The notes beneath the pieces are model-generated. The model had not been told where the DNA came from. It saw only the letters and a program-made list of their open reading frames with translations, and ran no database searches. The position numbers and the translations under genes are program-made. From assembly GCA_001769805.1 (NCBI GenBank), contig MEPO01000022.1, forward strand, positions 39,591 to 103,590: a stretch of DNA of 64,000 nucleotides, given 5' to 3'. Position 1 is the stretch's first letter, and every line of letters begins with the position of its first letter. Below, piece by piece: positions 44,137 through 54,620 of the stretch. The stretch is from Bdellovibrionales bacterium GWA1_52_35 (GTDB lineage: Bacteria; Bdellovibrionota; UBA1018).

Positions 44137-46164
44137 ATGCCAGCAGAATACAAGCTCAAGGATCTGATCCCTGTTCCTCAAATCCAGGCCCTGCTCGATA
44201 CCCTGAATGAGACTTGCGGAATTCCATCGGCAATCATGGACATGGAAGGCAATATTCTCACGGCTTCGGGTTGGCAGGATATCTGTGTCAATTTTCACCG
44301 AAAATGTCCCGCGACTGAACAATTCTGCAAAAATAGTGATCTGATCCTCGCTAGAGGGGTTGCAAAGACCGCTGCCCTGATGATTCACGAATGCTATCTT
44401 GGCCTGACCGATTCGGCGATACCGATCGTCGTGGATGACCAGCATCTCGGAGTAGTCTTTACCGGACAATTCTTCACGCGAGAACCGGACAAGGACAGAT
44501 TTACTCAGCAGGCGCGGCAATTTGGTTTTGACGAGAAAGCGTACCTCGAGGCGCTCGCCCGGGTTCCGGTCATTTCGGAAGAGCGTTTTAAAAAAAATTT
44601 GAAATTCCTGGTTCATTTCGCAGAAATGCTGGCGAGCCGGGGACTTCAACATAAACGGCAGCTCGAAATCCAGAGCCGTATTAAAAAATCAGACGCTTTG
44701 TATCGCGACCTGGCTGAAAACTCGGAGGATCTGGTCTGGCAGAGTGATGCGGAAGGTCGCTATACTTATCTGAATCCGGCTTGGGAAAAAACTTTCGGGT
44801 ACCCCATCAGCGAGATGCTCGGGCGCAGGTTTTCCGATTTTCAGGAACCAGAAGCCGCTGCCAGGGACGACAGAGGGTATCTGGTTCTTCTGAAGCGAGG
44901 CTCTGTCCGGGGTTATGAAGCGACTCACCGCGGCCGAAACGGGAGAATTATTCATCTCATCTTTAATGCAAAAGTCGTTTTCGATGAAAACGGCGAAATA
45001 GCCGGGACCCGCGGCACGGCAATCAATATTTCAGAACGCAAGAGAGTCGAGGAGGCTTTGCGAAAGCAGAATGCCTTGATGAACACCATGCTCGAGAATC
45101 TACCCATCGGAATTTTCATGGTGAGTGTGCCGGACGGCGTCCCTTTGATCGCCAATGAACATGCGAAGAGAATTATGGGCCGAGGAATCATGCCGTCGGC
45201 GACGCGGGAGAATCTTTCCGAGGTTTACCGGGCGTATCGCGCGGGAACGCAGATCAGGTATCCGACTTCTGAGATGCCCATCGTCATGGGCATGGTTGGG
45301 AAGTTCGGTCATATCGATGATATGGAAGTTGAAAAGCCCGATGGCAGCCGTGCACTTGTCGAAATTATCGGCTGTCCGGTTCGCGACGACCAGGGAAAGA
45401 TCTGGGCAAGTCTGGTGGGTTTTCTGGACATTACGGAACGCAAAGCCGCAGAGCAGGCGATCATTGAATCCAAAGAAACGGCCGAACGGGCTTCGCGGAT
45501 GAAATCCCAGTTCCTCGATGTCGCTGCTCATGAGCTGCGGACTCCCATTACGGCCTTTTCTCTCATGGTTCAAGTTGCCCAGAAAAGAGTGGAGCAGGGC
45601 CATGTAATCGATCAAGCCTTCCTGGCCCGACTTCGCGTTCCGGTGAACCGTCTGAGCCGGCTGGTATCTGATTTGTTGGACCTTTCGCGCCTGGAGAGAA
45701 ATATGGTCTCACTGCGCCGGGAGCGTACGGACGTTGTTCAATTGATATCTGAATCCATGGAGGAGTTTCGCCTGCAAAGCCCCGAGCGGAACTTTATTTT
45801 CACGAGCCCCTCGCAAGCTGTTGAGCTGGAGCTTGACCCCATCCGTATCAATCAAGTCCTTTCGAATCTTCTCGATAATGCCAATAAATATACTCCGCCG
45901 GGTCGGCCCATCGAAGTCTCACTCGAGCGGCGCGGAGGCGTGGTCCGCGTTTCCGTGATCGATCAGGGGGCAGGCATTTCGGCGGAGCTTAAAACGAGAT
46001 TATTTTCCGGTTTTTCCCGAGGCACTTCAGAGGCAACTGTCCGCAGCAGTGGCCTGGGGCTGGGACTTTCCGTTTGCCGTGAATTAATCCAGCTTCATGG
46101 CGGAAAAATTGATTTCATCAGCCAGGAAGGACAGGGGAGCACGTTTTATTTCGAACTCAGCTGA
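44137..46164 (+). CDS. PocR-PAS-PAS sensor histidine kinase
   Basis: About 675 aa, no membrane helices. Residues ~5-165 are a PocR-type sensory domain (CGIPSAIMDMEGNILTASGWQ, CPATEQFCKNSD, YLGLTDSAIPI, GVVFTGQFF) with conserved cysteines. PAS1 covers ~190-305, PAS2 ~305-435. The H-box is LDVAAHELRTPI (His about 465), then the N box LSNLLDNANKYTPP, VIDQGAGI and GLGLGLSVCREL. The cytoplasmic sensor may read a small hydrocarbon-like ligand, as PocR domains do. The start at 44137 is preferred because GAGGG lies at good distance. The receiver gene at 43179 is a possible partner. Confidence 0.92.
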   Translation: MPAEYKLKDLIPVPQIQALLDTLNETCGIPSAIMDMEGNILTASGWQDICVNFHRKCPATEQFCKNSDLILARGVAKTAALMIHECYLGLTDSAIPIVVDDQHLGVVFTGQFFTREPDKDRFTQQARQFGFDEKAYLEALARVPVISEERFKKNLKFLVHFAEMLASRGLQHKRQLEIQSRIKKSDALYRDLAENSEDLVWQSDAEGRYTYLNPAWEKTFGYPISEMLGRRFSDFQEPEAAARDDRGYLVLLKRGSVRGYEATHRGRNGRIIHLIFNAKVVFDENGEIAGTRGTAINISERKRVEEALRKQNALMNTMLENLPIGIFMVSVPDGVPLIANEHAKRIMGRGIMPSATRENLSEVYRAYRAGTQIRYPTSEMPIVMGMVGKFGHIDDMEVEKPDGSRALVEIIGCPVRDDQGKIWASLVGFLDITERKAAEQAIIESKETAERASRMKSQFLDVAAHELRTPITAFSLMVQVAQKRVEQGHVIDQAFLARLRVPVNRLSRLVSDLLDLSRLERNMVSLRRERTDVVQLISESMEEFRLQSPERNFIFTSPSQAVELELDPIRINQVLSNLLDNANKYTPPGRPIEVSLERRGGVVRVSVIDQGAGISAELKTRLFSGFSRGTSEATVRSSGLGLGLSVCRELIQLHGGKIDFISQEGQGSTFYFELS

Positions 46165-47275
46165 AGTCCGAGTCGAGGGTCGCGAGTTCGGGTAAAGTGA
46201 ACTTGCCGTCTTTGCGGATGAGCTTGTCATCGAACCAGATTTCGCCACCGCCGTACTGCGGTGTCTGGATCAGGACCAGATCCCAGTGGACGGCCGAGCG
46301 GTTTCCGTTATCCGCATCATCGTAGCTGTTGCCCGGCGTGAGGTGAATGGAGCCTTTGATCTTCTCATCGAAAAGTGTGTCGTTCATTGGATCGGTAATG
46401 AAGGGATTGACGCCGATCGCAAATTCTCCGAAATAGCGCGCACCCGCATCGGAACTGAAGATCTGCTCCAGCTTGTCCATGTGCTCGGGAGCGGAGAACT
46501 TCTCGATCCGACCGTTTTTTACTACAAATTCGATGTCCCTGAAGAGCATGCCCTGATTAAAGGAGGTCGTGTTGTAACGGATTGTCCCGTTCATGGATTC
46601 CCTGACCGGCGCCGTGTAAATTTCGCCATCGGGGATATTGACTTTTCCGTCGCACTTGATCGCGCGGATTCCCTTGATTGAAAAAGCGATGTCCGTACCG
46701 GGAGCGACGATCCTCACTCGGTCTGTTTTTTCCATCAGTGCTTTGAGCGGGTTCATGGCTTCGGACATTTTGGAATAATTCAGATTGCAGACTTTGAAAT
46801 AAAAATCCTCGAAAGCTGTCATGCTCTTCTTTGCGGCGACGGCCATGGCGGGATTGGGATAGCGCAGCACCACCCAGCGCTTCTTGAGGCGCGTGGTCAT
46901 GTGTACTTCCTGGGAAAAATGCGTTTGGCGCCACTTCTGGGCATTGGGACTGATATCCCCAAGATCGTAGGGATTGGTGTTCCCGCGAACACCGACGTAG
47001 GCATCCACGCGCTCCATGATCGCTTTGTGGAAGGACGCCCAGGCGATGTGCTGATCTTCACTGGCATTCAGCAGAAAGGGCTTCGTCAGCTCGTCATCAA
47101 ACTGGCTCCAGTAGGGAATCGCACCTGCGGAAGTGGCAGCCCGGATCAGCTCTTTGCCGAGGCCCTGAGTGGCGGCGCCGATCATGTCTATGTACAGGAC
47201 CTGGCCTTTCTTCAGTTCGAGGGCGTAATGGACGATATTGTTTGCAAGTTGCGTGAGGCGGGTATCCGTATTCAT
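46157..47275 (-). CDS. M29 family (thermophilic-type) aminopeptidase
   Basis: 372 aa, the usual length. The family's metal/active-site blocks are present: NIPDGEIYTAPVRESMNG, GEFAIGVNPFI, HLTPGNSYDDADNGN and SAVHWDLV. M29 enzymes are cytoplasmic dimers using Zn or Co. It starts 1 nt after the pntB stop and so belongs to the transhydrogenase transcript. It overlaps the end of the PocR kinase gene by 8 bp, tail to tail. Confidence 0.9.
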   Translation of the reverse strand: MNTDTRLTQLANNIVHYALELKKGQVLYIDMIGAATQGLGKELIRAATSAGAIPYWSQFDDELTKPFLLNASEDQHIAWASFHKAIMERVDAYVGVRGNTNPYDLGDISPNAQKWRQTHFSQEVHMTTRLKKRWVVLRYPNPAMAVAAKKSMTAFEDFYFKVCNLNYSKMSEAMNPLKALMEKTDRVRIVAPGTDIAFSIKGIRAIKCDGKVNIPDGEIYTAPVRESMNGTIRYNTTSFNQGMLFRDIEFVVKNGRIEKFSAPEHMDKLEQIFSSDAGARYFGEFAIGVNPFITDPMNDTLFDEKIKGSIHLTPGNSYDDADNGNRSAVHWDLVLIQTPQYGGGEIWFDDKLIRKDGKFTLPELATLDSDFS

Positions 47276-47276
47276 A

Positions 47277-48674
47277 TTAGTGACCTGTTCCTTTCACCTG
47301 ATTGACGAGTTGCTCGATTACGCCTTTGGCATCGCCGAAAACGAGTGAGCAGTTGGGATAATAAAACAGGGCATTGTCGACGCCGGCATAGCCTGCCTTC
47401 ATGGAGCGCTTGTTCACGAAAACCTGCTTGGCTTTATAAGCTTCCAGAATTGGCATTCCGTAGAGGGGGCTTGCCTTGTTGGTCTTTGCATCGGGATTGA
47501 CCACGTCATTCGCGCCGACGATCAGAGCGACATCGCAGGTGGAGAACTCGGCGTTGATCTCATCCATTTCAAAAACACTGTCGTAAGGAATCTCGGATTC
47601 GGCGAGCAGGACGTTCATGTGTCCCGGCATGCGGCCAGCGACCGGGTGAATGGCAAATTTGACGGAAACGCCTTTTTCGGTCAACGTCTCATAAAGTTCC
47701 TTCGTGGCATGCTGGGCCTGCGCCACCGCCATACCGTAACCGGGGACGATGATGACCTTGCTGGAATTCTCAAGCATGAAGGCCACGTCTTCGGTGGCTG
47801 CTGATTTGACGCCTTTGCCCGGTTGCGCGGCTGCAGCCACGGTTGCTTCTCCGCCGAACCCGCCGAGAATCACACTGAAGAAGCCGCGATTCATCGCTTT
47901 GCACATGATGTAAGAGAGGATCGCGCCGCTTGAACCGACCAGGGCGCCCGTGGTGATCAGGAGATTATTGTTCAACGTGAAACCCGTTGCAGCTGCGGCC
48001 CAGCCAGAATACGAATTCAGCATCGAGACGACGACGGGCATGTCGGCTCCGCCGATCGGGACGACGAGCATGACACCGAGAGCAAAAGCAATCGCCGTCA
48101 TGATTAGAAAGGCGGCAAAATTCGTATAATCCATGATGAAAGCCGCGGCACAGCCGATCATGGCAAGGCTCAGAAGCAAATTAAGAAGGTGCTGCCCCTT
48201 GAAAACCAGGGGATTACCACTGAAAGTTCCCTTCAGCTTGCCCCAAGCCACGATCGAGCCCGTGAAGGTGACCGCGCCGATGAAGCTTCCTGCCGCGAGT
48301 TCATAAAGCAGGAGAGTGTCCATGTGGCCGGTCTGCATGTGGTCGTAATAGGTACCGGCAGCTACCAGGACTGCTGAGAGACCAACAAAGCTATGTAATG
48401 CTGCTACCAGTTCAGGCATCGAGGTCATTTCGATTTTGAGCGCGACGACTGTTCCAATGAGCGCGCCTGCGGCGAGGCCAGCCAGAATCCAGGTATAATG
48501 AGTTACGTCGGGATGCGAAACCGTGGCGATAACCGCAATGGTCATGCCGATCATCGCAAAAAGATTGCCTCGCAGGGCGGTCCTGGGCGAAGCCAGACCT
48601 TTTAAACCCAGGATGAAAAGAATGGTTGCGATCAGGTAAACAAAAGCAAAGAAATCGGGGTTGAGTGCATTCAT
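47277..48674 (-). CDS. pntB: NAD(P) transhydrogenase subunit beta
   Basis: 465 aa. Eight or nine membrane helices come first (residues ~1-265), then the NADP-binding domain III with VIIVPGYGMAVAQAQH, HPVAGRMPGHMNVLLAE, VALIVGANDVVNPDA and NKRSMKAGYAGVDNALFY, all diagnostic. With PntAA and PntAB it forms the proton-translocating pump that makes NADPH from NADH. Third gene of pntAA-pntAB-pntB. Confidence 0.95.
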   Translation of the reverse strand: MNALNPDFFAFVYLIATILFILGLKGLASPRTALRGNLFAMIGMTIAVIATVSHPDVTHYTWILAGLAAGALIGTVVALKIEMTSMPELVAALHSFVGLSAVLVAAGTYYDHMQTGHMDTLLLYELAAGSFIGAVTFTGSIVAWGKLKGTFSGNPLVFKGQHLLNLLLSLAMIGCAAAFIMDYTNFAAFLIMTAIAFALGVMLVVPIGGADMPVVVSMLNSYSGWAAAATGFTLNNNLLITTGALVGSSGAILSYIMCKAMNRGFFSVILGGFGGEATVAAAAQPGKGVKSAATEDVAFMLENSSKVIIVPGYGMAVAQAQHATKELYETLTEKGVSVKFAIHPVAGRMPGHMNVLLAESEIPYDSVFEMDEINAEFSTCDVALIVGANDVVNPDAKTNKASPLYGMPILEAYKAKQVFVNKRSMKAGYAGVDNALFYYPNCSLVFGDAKGVIEQLVNQVKGTGH

Positions 48675-48683
48675 GACGATTCT

Positions 48684-48968
48684 CTATTTCTTCTTTTTGA
48701 ACATGGCGAGCATGCGATTGGTCACGACAAAGCCGCCGAAAATATTGATTGAGGCCAGCATCACCGCAAAAAAGCCAACGAGCTGCATCGAAAGAGGTAG
48801 ATCTGTTTTGCCTGCCACGAGAATCGCGCCGATGACGACGATCGCGCTGATGGCGTTCGTGACGGCCATCAGTGGCGTGTGCAGGGCCGGGGTCACCCCC
48901 CAAATCACGTGGTAACCCACAAAGCAGGAGAGGACGAAAACATAGATTCCGATCATTGTTGGCGACAT
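48684..48968 (-). CDS. pntAB: NAD(P) transhydrogenase subunit alpha, membrane part
   Basis: 94 aa with three helices matching the C-terminal membrane domain of E. coli PntA ([27 protein letters not shown]). It is a separate gene, as in Rhodospirillum and many alphaproteobacteria. 9 nt before pntB, 14 nt after pntAA. Confidence 0.93.
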   Translation of the reverse strand: MSPTMIGIYVFVLSCFVGYHVIWGVTPALHTPLMAVTNAISAIVVIGAILVAGKTDLPLSMQLVGFFAVMLASINIFGGFVVTNRMLAMFKKKK

Positions 48969-48982
48969 GGTTAGGGCTCCGG

Positions 48983-50095
48983 TTATTTTTTGAGGCGGCT
49001 CTGTCCTTGGTGGACAGCGAGAACGCCCGCGATGATATCGTCTTCAAGGTTGAGATTCAGCGTGGGGGGGGTGCCCGGGGTCACAAACAGTGCCATCAGA
49101 TTCAGCATGTTGCGCGCCCAGAATTCGCTCGCATCTGCCGGCACCAGCGCCGGATAATTCGTGATTCCCACAAGCGTTACTCCATGCTTGACGACGATGG
49201 CATCCGCTTCCGAAAGCGGGCAATTGCCGCCGTTGGCGGCCGCCATGTCGATCACGACTGAGCCGTGGCGCATCCCTTTGAGGCTTTCTTCAGTCAAGAG
49301 TACCGGAGACTTGCGCCCCGGGATATTGGCTGTGGTGATGATGATATCAAATTTTTTCAACTTCTCGGCGAGCAGGGTCTGCTGTTTTTTCTTTCCTTCT
49401 TCCGAAAGTTCCCTGGCATAGCCCCCCGTGCCGCTGCCCTCTTCACCGAGCTCCAGCTCAATGGGTTTGGCGCCGACGGAAATGATCTGTTCTTTGACTT
49501 CGGGGCGGATATCGTAAGCTTCGACCTGGGCTCCCATTTTCTTGATCGTGGGAATGGCCTGCAGGCCGGCGACACCGACGCCAAGGACCGCAACTTTGGC
49601 CGGCTTGGCGGAGCCCGCCGAGGTCATCATCATCGGAATGAAGCGCTTGTAATGAGTCGCTGCTTCCAGGGCTGCGCGATAACCGCCGATATTTGCCTGG
49701 GAGGAAAGCACGTCCATGGATTGTGCACGCGAGGTGCGCGGGAGCAGCTCCATGGCCATGACATTCACGCCATTTGTGGCGAGCTTTTCAAGCAGATCAT
49801 CACTGCGATAGGGTTCCATTAGTGCGATCAGGAGTGAATTTTTTTTTAAAAAGCTTGCTTCTGAAGCGGTTGGGCGATTGATCTTCAGAACGATTTCGCA
49901 ACCGAGGACTGAGACACTGTCGCTTAGCTCAGCACCCGCCGCGACATAGGCTTCATCGGAGAAGCTCGCTTGAGCTCCTGCTGCTTTTTCTACCAGTACC
50001 TCAAAGCCCTGCTTCACCAGTTTGGTGATCAAGGTCGGTGTGGCAGCAACACGCGTTTCTCTTTCTTTGATTTCTTTCGGGATGCCGATTCTCAT
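48983..50095 (-). CDS. pntAA: NAD(P) transhydrogenase subunit alpha, soluble NAD-binding part
   Basis: 370 aa from the ATG at 50095, where the family begins ([20 protein letters not shown]); upstream in-frame codons to 50173 are not conserved in type. The Rossmann motif is [20 protein letters not shown] and the NAD loop [10 protein letters not shown]. The [12 protein letters not shown] segment is the mobile loop. Cytoplasmic; transfers hydride from NADH. First gene of the operon. Confidence 0.94.
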   Translation of the reverse strand: MRIGIPKEIKERETRVAATPTLITKLVKQGFEVLVEKAAGAQASFSDEAYVAAGAELSDSVSVLGCEIVLKINRPTASEASFLKKNSLLIALMEPYRSDDLLEKLATNGVNVMAMELLPRTSRAQSMDVLSSQANIGGYRAALEAATHYKRFIPMMMTSAGSAKPAKVAVLGVGVAGLQAIPTIKKMGAQVEAYDIRPEVKEQIISVGAKPIELELGEEGSGTGGYARELSEEGKKKQQTLLAEKLKKFDIIITTANIPGRKSPVLLTEESLKGMRHGSVVIDMAAANGGNCPLSEADAIVVKHGVTLVGITNYPALVPADASEFWARNMLNLMALFVTPGTPPTLNLNLEDDIIAGVLAVHQGQSRLKK

Positions 50096-50178
50096 GCCGA
50101 AATTTTTAAACCAAAGGGTGCGAAATAGAAAGAAGAGATTTGACCCCTCCGGGTGGAGGAGTGCGCCAGTCAAGAGAC

Positions 50179-50397
50179 TTACTTTTCGTGCAAAATCACG
50201 TTTCGTGCAGCGGGACCTTTGAGTTGCTCATAAATATCAAATTCCACGACCTGGCCGGGTTCCAGGGTTTTGCGATTGCCTGCTTTTGGATTGGAATGGA
50301 TTGCGGTGTAGTGAACGAAAATATCTTTGCCTTCCCGGATTTCAATAATGCCGAAGCCTTTGGTGTCGTTGAACCACTTGACGCGACCTACTGCCAT
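50179..50397 (-). CDS. Cold-shock domain protein
   Basis: 72 aa, one complete [17 protein letters not shown] (RNP1), DIFVHYTAI (RNP2) and [17 protein letters not shown]. Binds single-stranded RNA/DNA as a chaperone. GAGGG sits 9 nt before the ATG. The upstream 98 bp has a perfect TTGACA-like box and a TTGACT-5-AGTCAA hairpin (50466-50482). The ATG-proximal leader is longer than in the leaderless genes. Confidence 0.93.
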   Translation of the reverse strand: MAVGRVKWFNDTKGFGIIEIREGKDIFVHYTAIHSNPKAGNRKTLEPGQVVEFDIYEQLKGPAARNVILHEK

Positions 50398-50495
50398 GCA
50401 GGGGTTCCCTCACTCTCTGAATAAAGTGTGGGGAAAAAGCCGCTCAATGTCAAAAAGACTTATTCTTGACTAAATAAGTCAAAAAAGTGGGTGCT

Positions 50496-51350
50496 CTATT
50501 GGAGTTCTTTACCGATCTTTTCCCGGAGACTTACGATCGTTTTTCCGATCGACTCCTGAATCGCTGCGGTCATTTCATCATTTGGTACTGGCGTGCCGTT
50601 TACGAGCTGGAATCTCTTGTCAGAAACGTTGCGGGAGCCCGCACCATCTTTGAAGTTCGGGAACACAATTCCAAAGGTCTTCTGGCGAGTCACCAGGATG
50701 AGGGTTGCGGCTACGGAAGCTTCGGCTTTGGAAGCGTTCAATCCCCCGGCCTGAAGTGAAAAGGACATGAACATGGGATCACGGTAGCCGATCTCAAACC
50801 GGGCCACGATCACGCCATCGAGATCGAGCTGGTTCGCCAAGCTTGCCAGTTCGGCTACGGCAGACTGGTCCACTGGCTGGGCCCATAGGCCCTCAACCGC
50901 TCTCATGCCCGGAGCGGTATTCCAAGTCTGGGATGGCTTTGAGACAAAGCTGCCAAAACTCAGAGTACTGCCTTTGGCCAAAGGTTTACCAGGATTGCTT
51001 CTGAAGCTGGTGTAAGGTTGTTTTTCACTGAACTGTTCAAAGGGCACGACTTGGAACCGGGAGAGTTTGCTGAACTCCGACTCGAAGCTTTTGCGGGCGT
51101 ACTCGAGCAGCGGAGAAGAATGACTGTCGAAAGCAGCCTTCAGCCCAGTTCCCATCCTCAGCGCCGAAGTGGCGGCATCCCAGGGCGAGTCCACTTCAGT
51201 TACCTTGTTGTCCTTGAAGTAGTGGAGCTTTGGATTGGAATAGATGCTGACAAAGCCGATTTTCTTAACAGAATCGATCTCCGGCTTTCTAACAATTCCG
51301 CCACAGCCGGATAACGCCAATGCCAAAACAATGATGATCCAACTATTCAT
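50496..51350 (-). CDS. Lipoprotein of unknown function
   Basis: 284 aa from the ATG at 51350 (GGAG 5-6 nt upstream). The signal peptide ends in the lipobox LALSGC. The mature part has an alpha/beta pattern (KKIGFVSIYSN, DLDGVIVARFEIGY, VAATLILVTRQKTFGIVFP) similar in style to periplasmic proteins with a GNA1162/TolB-N-like fold, but I cannot assign a family. The frame extends to 51452 without a signal peptide. Confidence 0.72.
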   Translation of the reverse strand: MNSWIIIVLALALSGCGGIVRKPEIDSVKKIGFVSIYSNPKLHYFKDNKVTEVDSPWDAATSALRMGTGLKAAFDSHSSPLLEYARKSFESEFSKLSRFQVVPFEQFSEKQPYTSFRSNPGKPLAKGSTLSFGSFVSKPSQTWNTAPGMRAVEGLWAQPVDQSAVAELASLANQLDLDGVIVARFEIGYRDPMFMSFSLQAGGLNASKAEASVAATLILVTRQKTFGIVFPNFKDGAGSRNVSDKRFQLVNGTPVPNDEMTAAIQESIGKTIVSLREKIGKELQ

Positions 51351-51423
51351 GAGAGCTCCCCTATGAGTTGAGTTCAGATTTTCCCTGATAAATGGCAAAT
51401 GAGGAACATAAATATGCAAAATT

Positions 51424-51720
51424 CTAGCGATGCTCAGGAGTGGAAAAGTCAAAGATCAGTTCGTCAGGTGCAGCATAGCCGAGAACTCGCCTGATCTCAC
51501 GTTGCTGGACGATTTTGCTTTTCTCAAGGAGGGCGGAGTCCACCTCGAGTTTACGAATGGCTTCGCGGAGGATTTCGGATTGCTGGTTTTTGGATGCCAA
51601 AAGGTCCTGCAGCCGAACCAGCTGCAGGACCCCTGGACTACTGATGAAACCGGACAAAAAAAGCAGCCACAGGCTCCAGACGCCGAAAATCGAGGCCCAG
51701 ATTTTTGTGGCTGTGGTCAT
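51424..51720 (-). CDS. ftsB: FtsB/DivIC-type septum protein
   Basis: 98 aa: one N-terminal helix (IFGVWSLWLLFLSGFI), a coiled coil (residues ~35-75, LQDLLASKNQQSEILREAIRKLE) and the family tail REIRRVLGYAAPDELIFDF. It bridges division proteins FtsQ and FtsL in the periplasm. The gene starts inside the eno stop (TAATG), and the eno-ftsB order is widely conserved, which supports the call. Confidence 0.85.
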   Translation of the reverse strand: MTTATKIWASIFGVWSLWLLFLSGFISSPGVLQLVRLQDLLASKNQQSEILREAIRKLEVDSALLEKSKIVQQREIRRVLGYAAPDELIFDFSTPEHR

Positions 51721-53036
51721 TATTTCATGAACCTTTTGTAGATTTCGCGTCCGGCAAATTTTGCGCGGGACCCGAGCTCTTCTTCGATCCGGATGAGCTG
51801 ATTGTACTTGGCAATGCGATCCGTACGGGAAGCTGAACCCGTCTTGATCTGACCGGCATCGGTACCGACGACGAGTTCCGCGATGAACGTGTCTTCAGTT
51901 TCGCCGCTGCGATGAGAGACGATCGAGTTGAAACCCGCCTGGGCTCCCATGCGCATTGTTTCGAGAGTTTCCGTCACGGTGCCAATCTGATTCAACTTGA
52001 TCAGGACGGCATTGCCGGCTTTCTGATCGATTCCCTTCTTCAGGAAGGTCGGGTTGGTCACGAAAAGATCATCGCCGACGATCTGAAGCTGCTTGCCTGC
52101 GCGATCGGTGAAGAGCTTCCAGCCATTCCAATCATGTTCGGCCAAACCGTCTTCGATTGAAACGATGGGATAGGTTTTGGCCCACTGGGTGTAAATATTC
52201 ACCATGTCTTCGGCCGTGCACTTCTTTTCTTCGAAATTGTAAGTGCCGTTTTCACAGAACTCGCTAGCGGCGCAGTCGAGCGCCAGGAAAATATCAGTGC
52301 CGGGCTTGTAGCCGGCATCCTGAATGGCCTGCATGATGGCGGTAATAGCTTGTTCATGGGGACTGGCGCCCGAGAAAATCGGAGCAAAGCCGCCTTCATC
52401 GCCAACGGCGGTGGAGAGTCCCTTGGTGCTCAGGATCTTCTTGAGACGATGAAAAACTTCCACGCCAGCACGAAGGGCATCGGAGAAGCGGTTGAAGCCG
52501 GCCGGGACAATCATGAATTCCTGGATGGCCAGCCCGTTGTCCGCATGTTTGCCACCGTTGAGAATATTCATCAGCGGAACGGGAAGAGTGACGCCGGAAG
52601 AATTGCAGGTCTTGGCAATTGACTTGTAGGTGGGAAGGCGTTCGGCCGCAGCTACGGCGCGGGCATAGGCCATGCTGACGCCCAGAATTGCATTGGCACC
52701 GAGCTTGGTTTTATTCGGAGTTCCATCGATCTCGCGAAGCATGTCATCGAGATGGGACTGGAGCGTGAACTCACGATTGAGAATGGCGGGAGTAATCTTG
52801 TCCCGGACATTCGCAACGGCCTTGAGAACACCCTTGCCAAGATAACGTTTATTATCACCATCACGAAGTTCCAGTGCTTCGCCTTCACCCGTCGAGGCTC
52901 CCGACGGGACAATCGCGCGACCGGTGACGGTCTCGCCAGCGTGCTTTGGATCATCGATCGAAAGCTCCACTTCAACTGTCGGAAAACCACGTGAATCGAT
53001 AACTTCCCTTGCCAACACATTTCTGATTTTAAACAT
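51720..53036 (-). CDS. eno: Enolase
   Basis: 438 aa with the complete enolase fold: [93 protein letters not shown] and the signature [13 protein letters not shown]. Converts 2-phosphoglycerate to phosphoenolpyruvate. Its stop overlaps the ftsB start. No Shine-Dalgarno at the usual distance; GGAAA lies about 10 nt upstream. Confidence 0.97.
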   Translation of the reverse strand: MFKIRNVLAREVIDSRGFPTVEVELSIDDPKHAGETVTGRAIVPSGASTGEGEALELRDGDNKRYLGKGVLKAVANVRDKITPAILNREFTLQSHLDDMLREIDGTPNKTKLGANAILGVSMAYARAVAAAERLPTYKSIAKTCNSSGVTLPVPLMNILNGGKHADNGLAIQEFMIVPAGFNRFSDALRAGVEVFHRLKKILSTKGLSTAVGDEGGFAPIFSGASPHEQAITAIMQAIQDAGYKPGTDIFLALDCAASEFCENGTYNFEEKKCTAEDMVNIYTQWAKTYPIVSIEDGLAEHDWNGWKLFTDRAGKQLQIVGDDLFVTNPTFLKKGIDQKAGNAVLIKLNQIGTVTETLETMRMGAQAGFNSIVSHRSGETEDTFIAELVVGTDAGQIKTGSASRTDRIAKYNQLIRIEEELGSRAKFAGREIYKRFMK

Positions 53037-53114
53037 GCGGCGATATTTCCACAGGCGGCTGCCTGAGGCAAGTCAGGACTTTGCAAACAAAGGGTCAAAA
53101 TGAGTGCAGATGCG

Positions 53115-53525
53115 TCATGCTTCCCGAACGTGTCTGGCGGTCACAACGGTTTTGATGTTTCCACGCACGCTGAAATCACCGATCACTTCGATTTCCCAGG
53201 GATCAAGGAGTTGAATCAGATCATCCAAAACCACATTGGCGACGTCTTCGTGAAAAATTCCGCGATCGCGAAACTGATTGATGTAAAGCTTGAGGCTTTT
53301 CAGTTCGACGCAATACTTCCTCGGCACGTATTTGATGTGAAGGGTGGCGAAATCGGGAAAACCGGAAGCCGGACAGACGCAGGTGAATTCAGGGCAGGTG
53401 AACTCAACCGTATAGCGCCGTACCTGGGTCCTGTTTTCAAAGCGCATGAGCCTGGCTTCGCGAATCATCCGCGCGCCGTCAGGCCGCAGCGTGGAGAGGG
53501 TGACCGACTTTTTCTTTTTTGCCAT
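53115..53525 (-). CDS. queF: NADPH-dependent 7-cyano-7-deazaguanine reductase
   Basis: 136 aa from the ATG at 53525, the short (YkvM-type) form. [20 protein letters not shown] carries the catalytic Cys and the following Asp; [21 protein letters not shown] is the QueF NADPH motif. It reduces preQ0 to preQ1 in queuosine biosynthesis. The frame runs on to 53669 but the extension overlaps another gene antisense and is not QueF-like. No other que gene is in the window. Confidence 0.93.
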   Translation of the reverse strand: MAKKKKSVTLSTLRPDGARMIREARLMRFENRTQVRRYTVEFTCPEFTCVCPASGFPDFATLHIKYVPRKYCVELKSLKLYINQFRDRGIFHEDVANVVLDDLIQLLDPWEIEVIGDFSVRGNIKTVVTARHVREA

Positions 53526-53577
53526 GCCGCCGTATATCAAACTGCAGGCTTTTTTGCGAGATGCGAAACGGGGATTC

Positions 53578-54003
53578 TCAACCGCCCGAGGAATGCTCCC
53601 GGTCGAGCGGGTTGTTGCCGGCGACTCCGGCTTTTTCGCCTGAACGGTCGCTGGGATCAGCTGGATCACCTAAGGACTCTCCGGGGCCCATGGAATTGGT
53701 TTCCCGCCCATAGGGCATTTGGCCGGCCTTCTGTTCTTCAGAACGGGTCCTCATTTTGTTCATGCATTCGTTAAAGCCTTCACTCCCTTTTTCGTAGACC
53801 CTGCCGCTCGGATCGGTGCAGGTCGTGCTTAGGGTCATGGATTGGGATTGGGATTGCTCGGTGCTCTCGCTGCTTTCGTAACTGGATTCTGAATTTTGCT
53901 CCTGGTCTGGAAGAGGGCGGTACGTGGGCTCTTCCGCATTCGCCAAGGCGAGTGCAAAGCCGATCACGATGCCGGTTGACAGAATTGCGATAATGTTTTT
54001 CAT
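53578..54003 (-). CDS. Small exported protein of unknown function
   Basis: About 141 aa with a signal peptide ([20 protein letters not shown]). The mature part is hydrophilic, rich in Ser, Glu, Gln and Pro, with two cysteines (TTCTDPSG and FNECMNK), and likely disordered. AGGAG lies 10 nt upstream of the ATG at 54003; a TTG two codons earlier is also possible. No family recognised. Confidence 0.62.
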   Translation of the reverse strand: MKNIIAILSTGIVIGFALALANAEEPTYRPLPDQEQNSESSYESSESTEQSQSQSMTLSTTCTDPSGRVYEKGSEGFNECMNKMRTRSEEQKAGQMPYGRETNSMGPGESLGDPADPSDRSGEKAGVAGNNPLDREHSSGG

Positions 54004-54063
54004 GGGCAAATCGCTCCTTTAGACGCAGGTTGTGCAATCGAAATGCCAGCGACCCATTTTTAA

Positions 54064-54564
54064 TCAGCCTGCCTTACGGATGCTGCGTTGATACCTGCCC
54101 AGGAAATCCGTGCTTTGGAGAATGTAAGGCTCGATGGTCTGCAGCAGGCCTGCACGATTCAGCCGTGAGGGGAGTTCCACTGCAGTGCCCAATGCAAAGA
54201 GGCGGAAACGGTAGGAATGCGGTGCCTCTCCAAAAGGAGGGCAGGGGCCCGCGTACCCCAGCTTTTTAAAATCATTCAGGCCCTGACGAATTCCGTTGGG
54301 GAGAGCGTCTTGGGGCGGTACCCCGGCCGGGAGGTGATGCAAGTGCGCCGAAATCATGTAAATGAGCCAATGAGTGAAGCCGGATTCTGCTGCATCAGAA
54401 AGAGAACGCCCCACGTCATCCACAATCAATGCGAAAGCTTGCGTTCCGGCAGGTTCGCCTTCCCAGCGGATTTCAGGAGAGGAATTGTCCAGGTCACAGG
54501 TGTATCTCGGGTCAAATTCACCGTTATTGAAAATCGCATCGGTAGAAAGCAGAAATTGAGACAT
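54064..54564 (-). CDS. YbhB/YbcL-type PEBP family protein
   Basis: 166 aa from the ATG at 54564. The fold landmarks are YTCDLDNSSPEIRWEG, ALIVDDVG with FTHWLIY (D-x-x-x...HW pocket) and GYAGPCPPFGEAPHSYRFRLFAL, the phosphatidylethanolamine-binding signature. Bacterial members are cytoplasmic or periplasmic and of unclear function. No signal peptide is seen with this start; an upstream in-frame TTG at 54597 is less likely. Confidence 0.88.
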   Translation of the reverse strand: MSQFLLSTDAIFNNGEFDPRYTCDLDNSSPEIRWEGEPAGTQAFALIVDDVGRSLSDAAESGFTHWLIYMISAHLHHLPAGVPPQDALPNGIRQGLNDFKKLGYAGPCPPFGEAPHSYRFRLFALGTAVELPSRLNRAGLLQTIEPYILQSTDFLGRYQRSIRKAG

Positions 54565-54620
54565 GTGGCATGACCCCCCCGTTGGAGCGGATGCCAAACC
54601 GGTGCCAAGAGAATGAAAGG

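Noticed and set aside
44137..46164. Hybrid kinase with its own receiver domain
   Set aside because: The protein ends directly after the HATPase G2 box region (FYFELS); no receiver follows.
50466..50482. Rho-independent terminator after the lipoprotein gene
   Set aside because: TTGACT-5-AGTCAA is AT-rich with 6-bp arms, and the T-run lies before the stem, not after it, in the needed direction.
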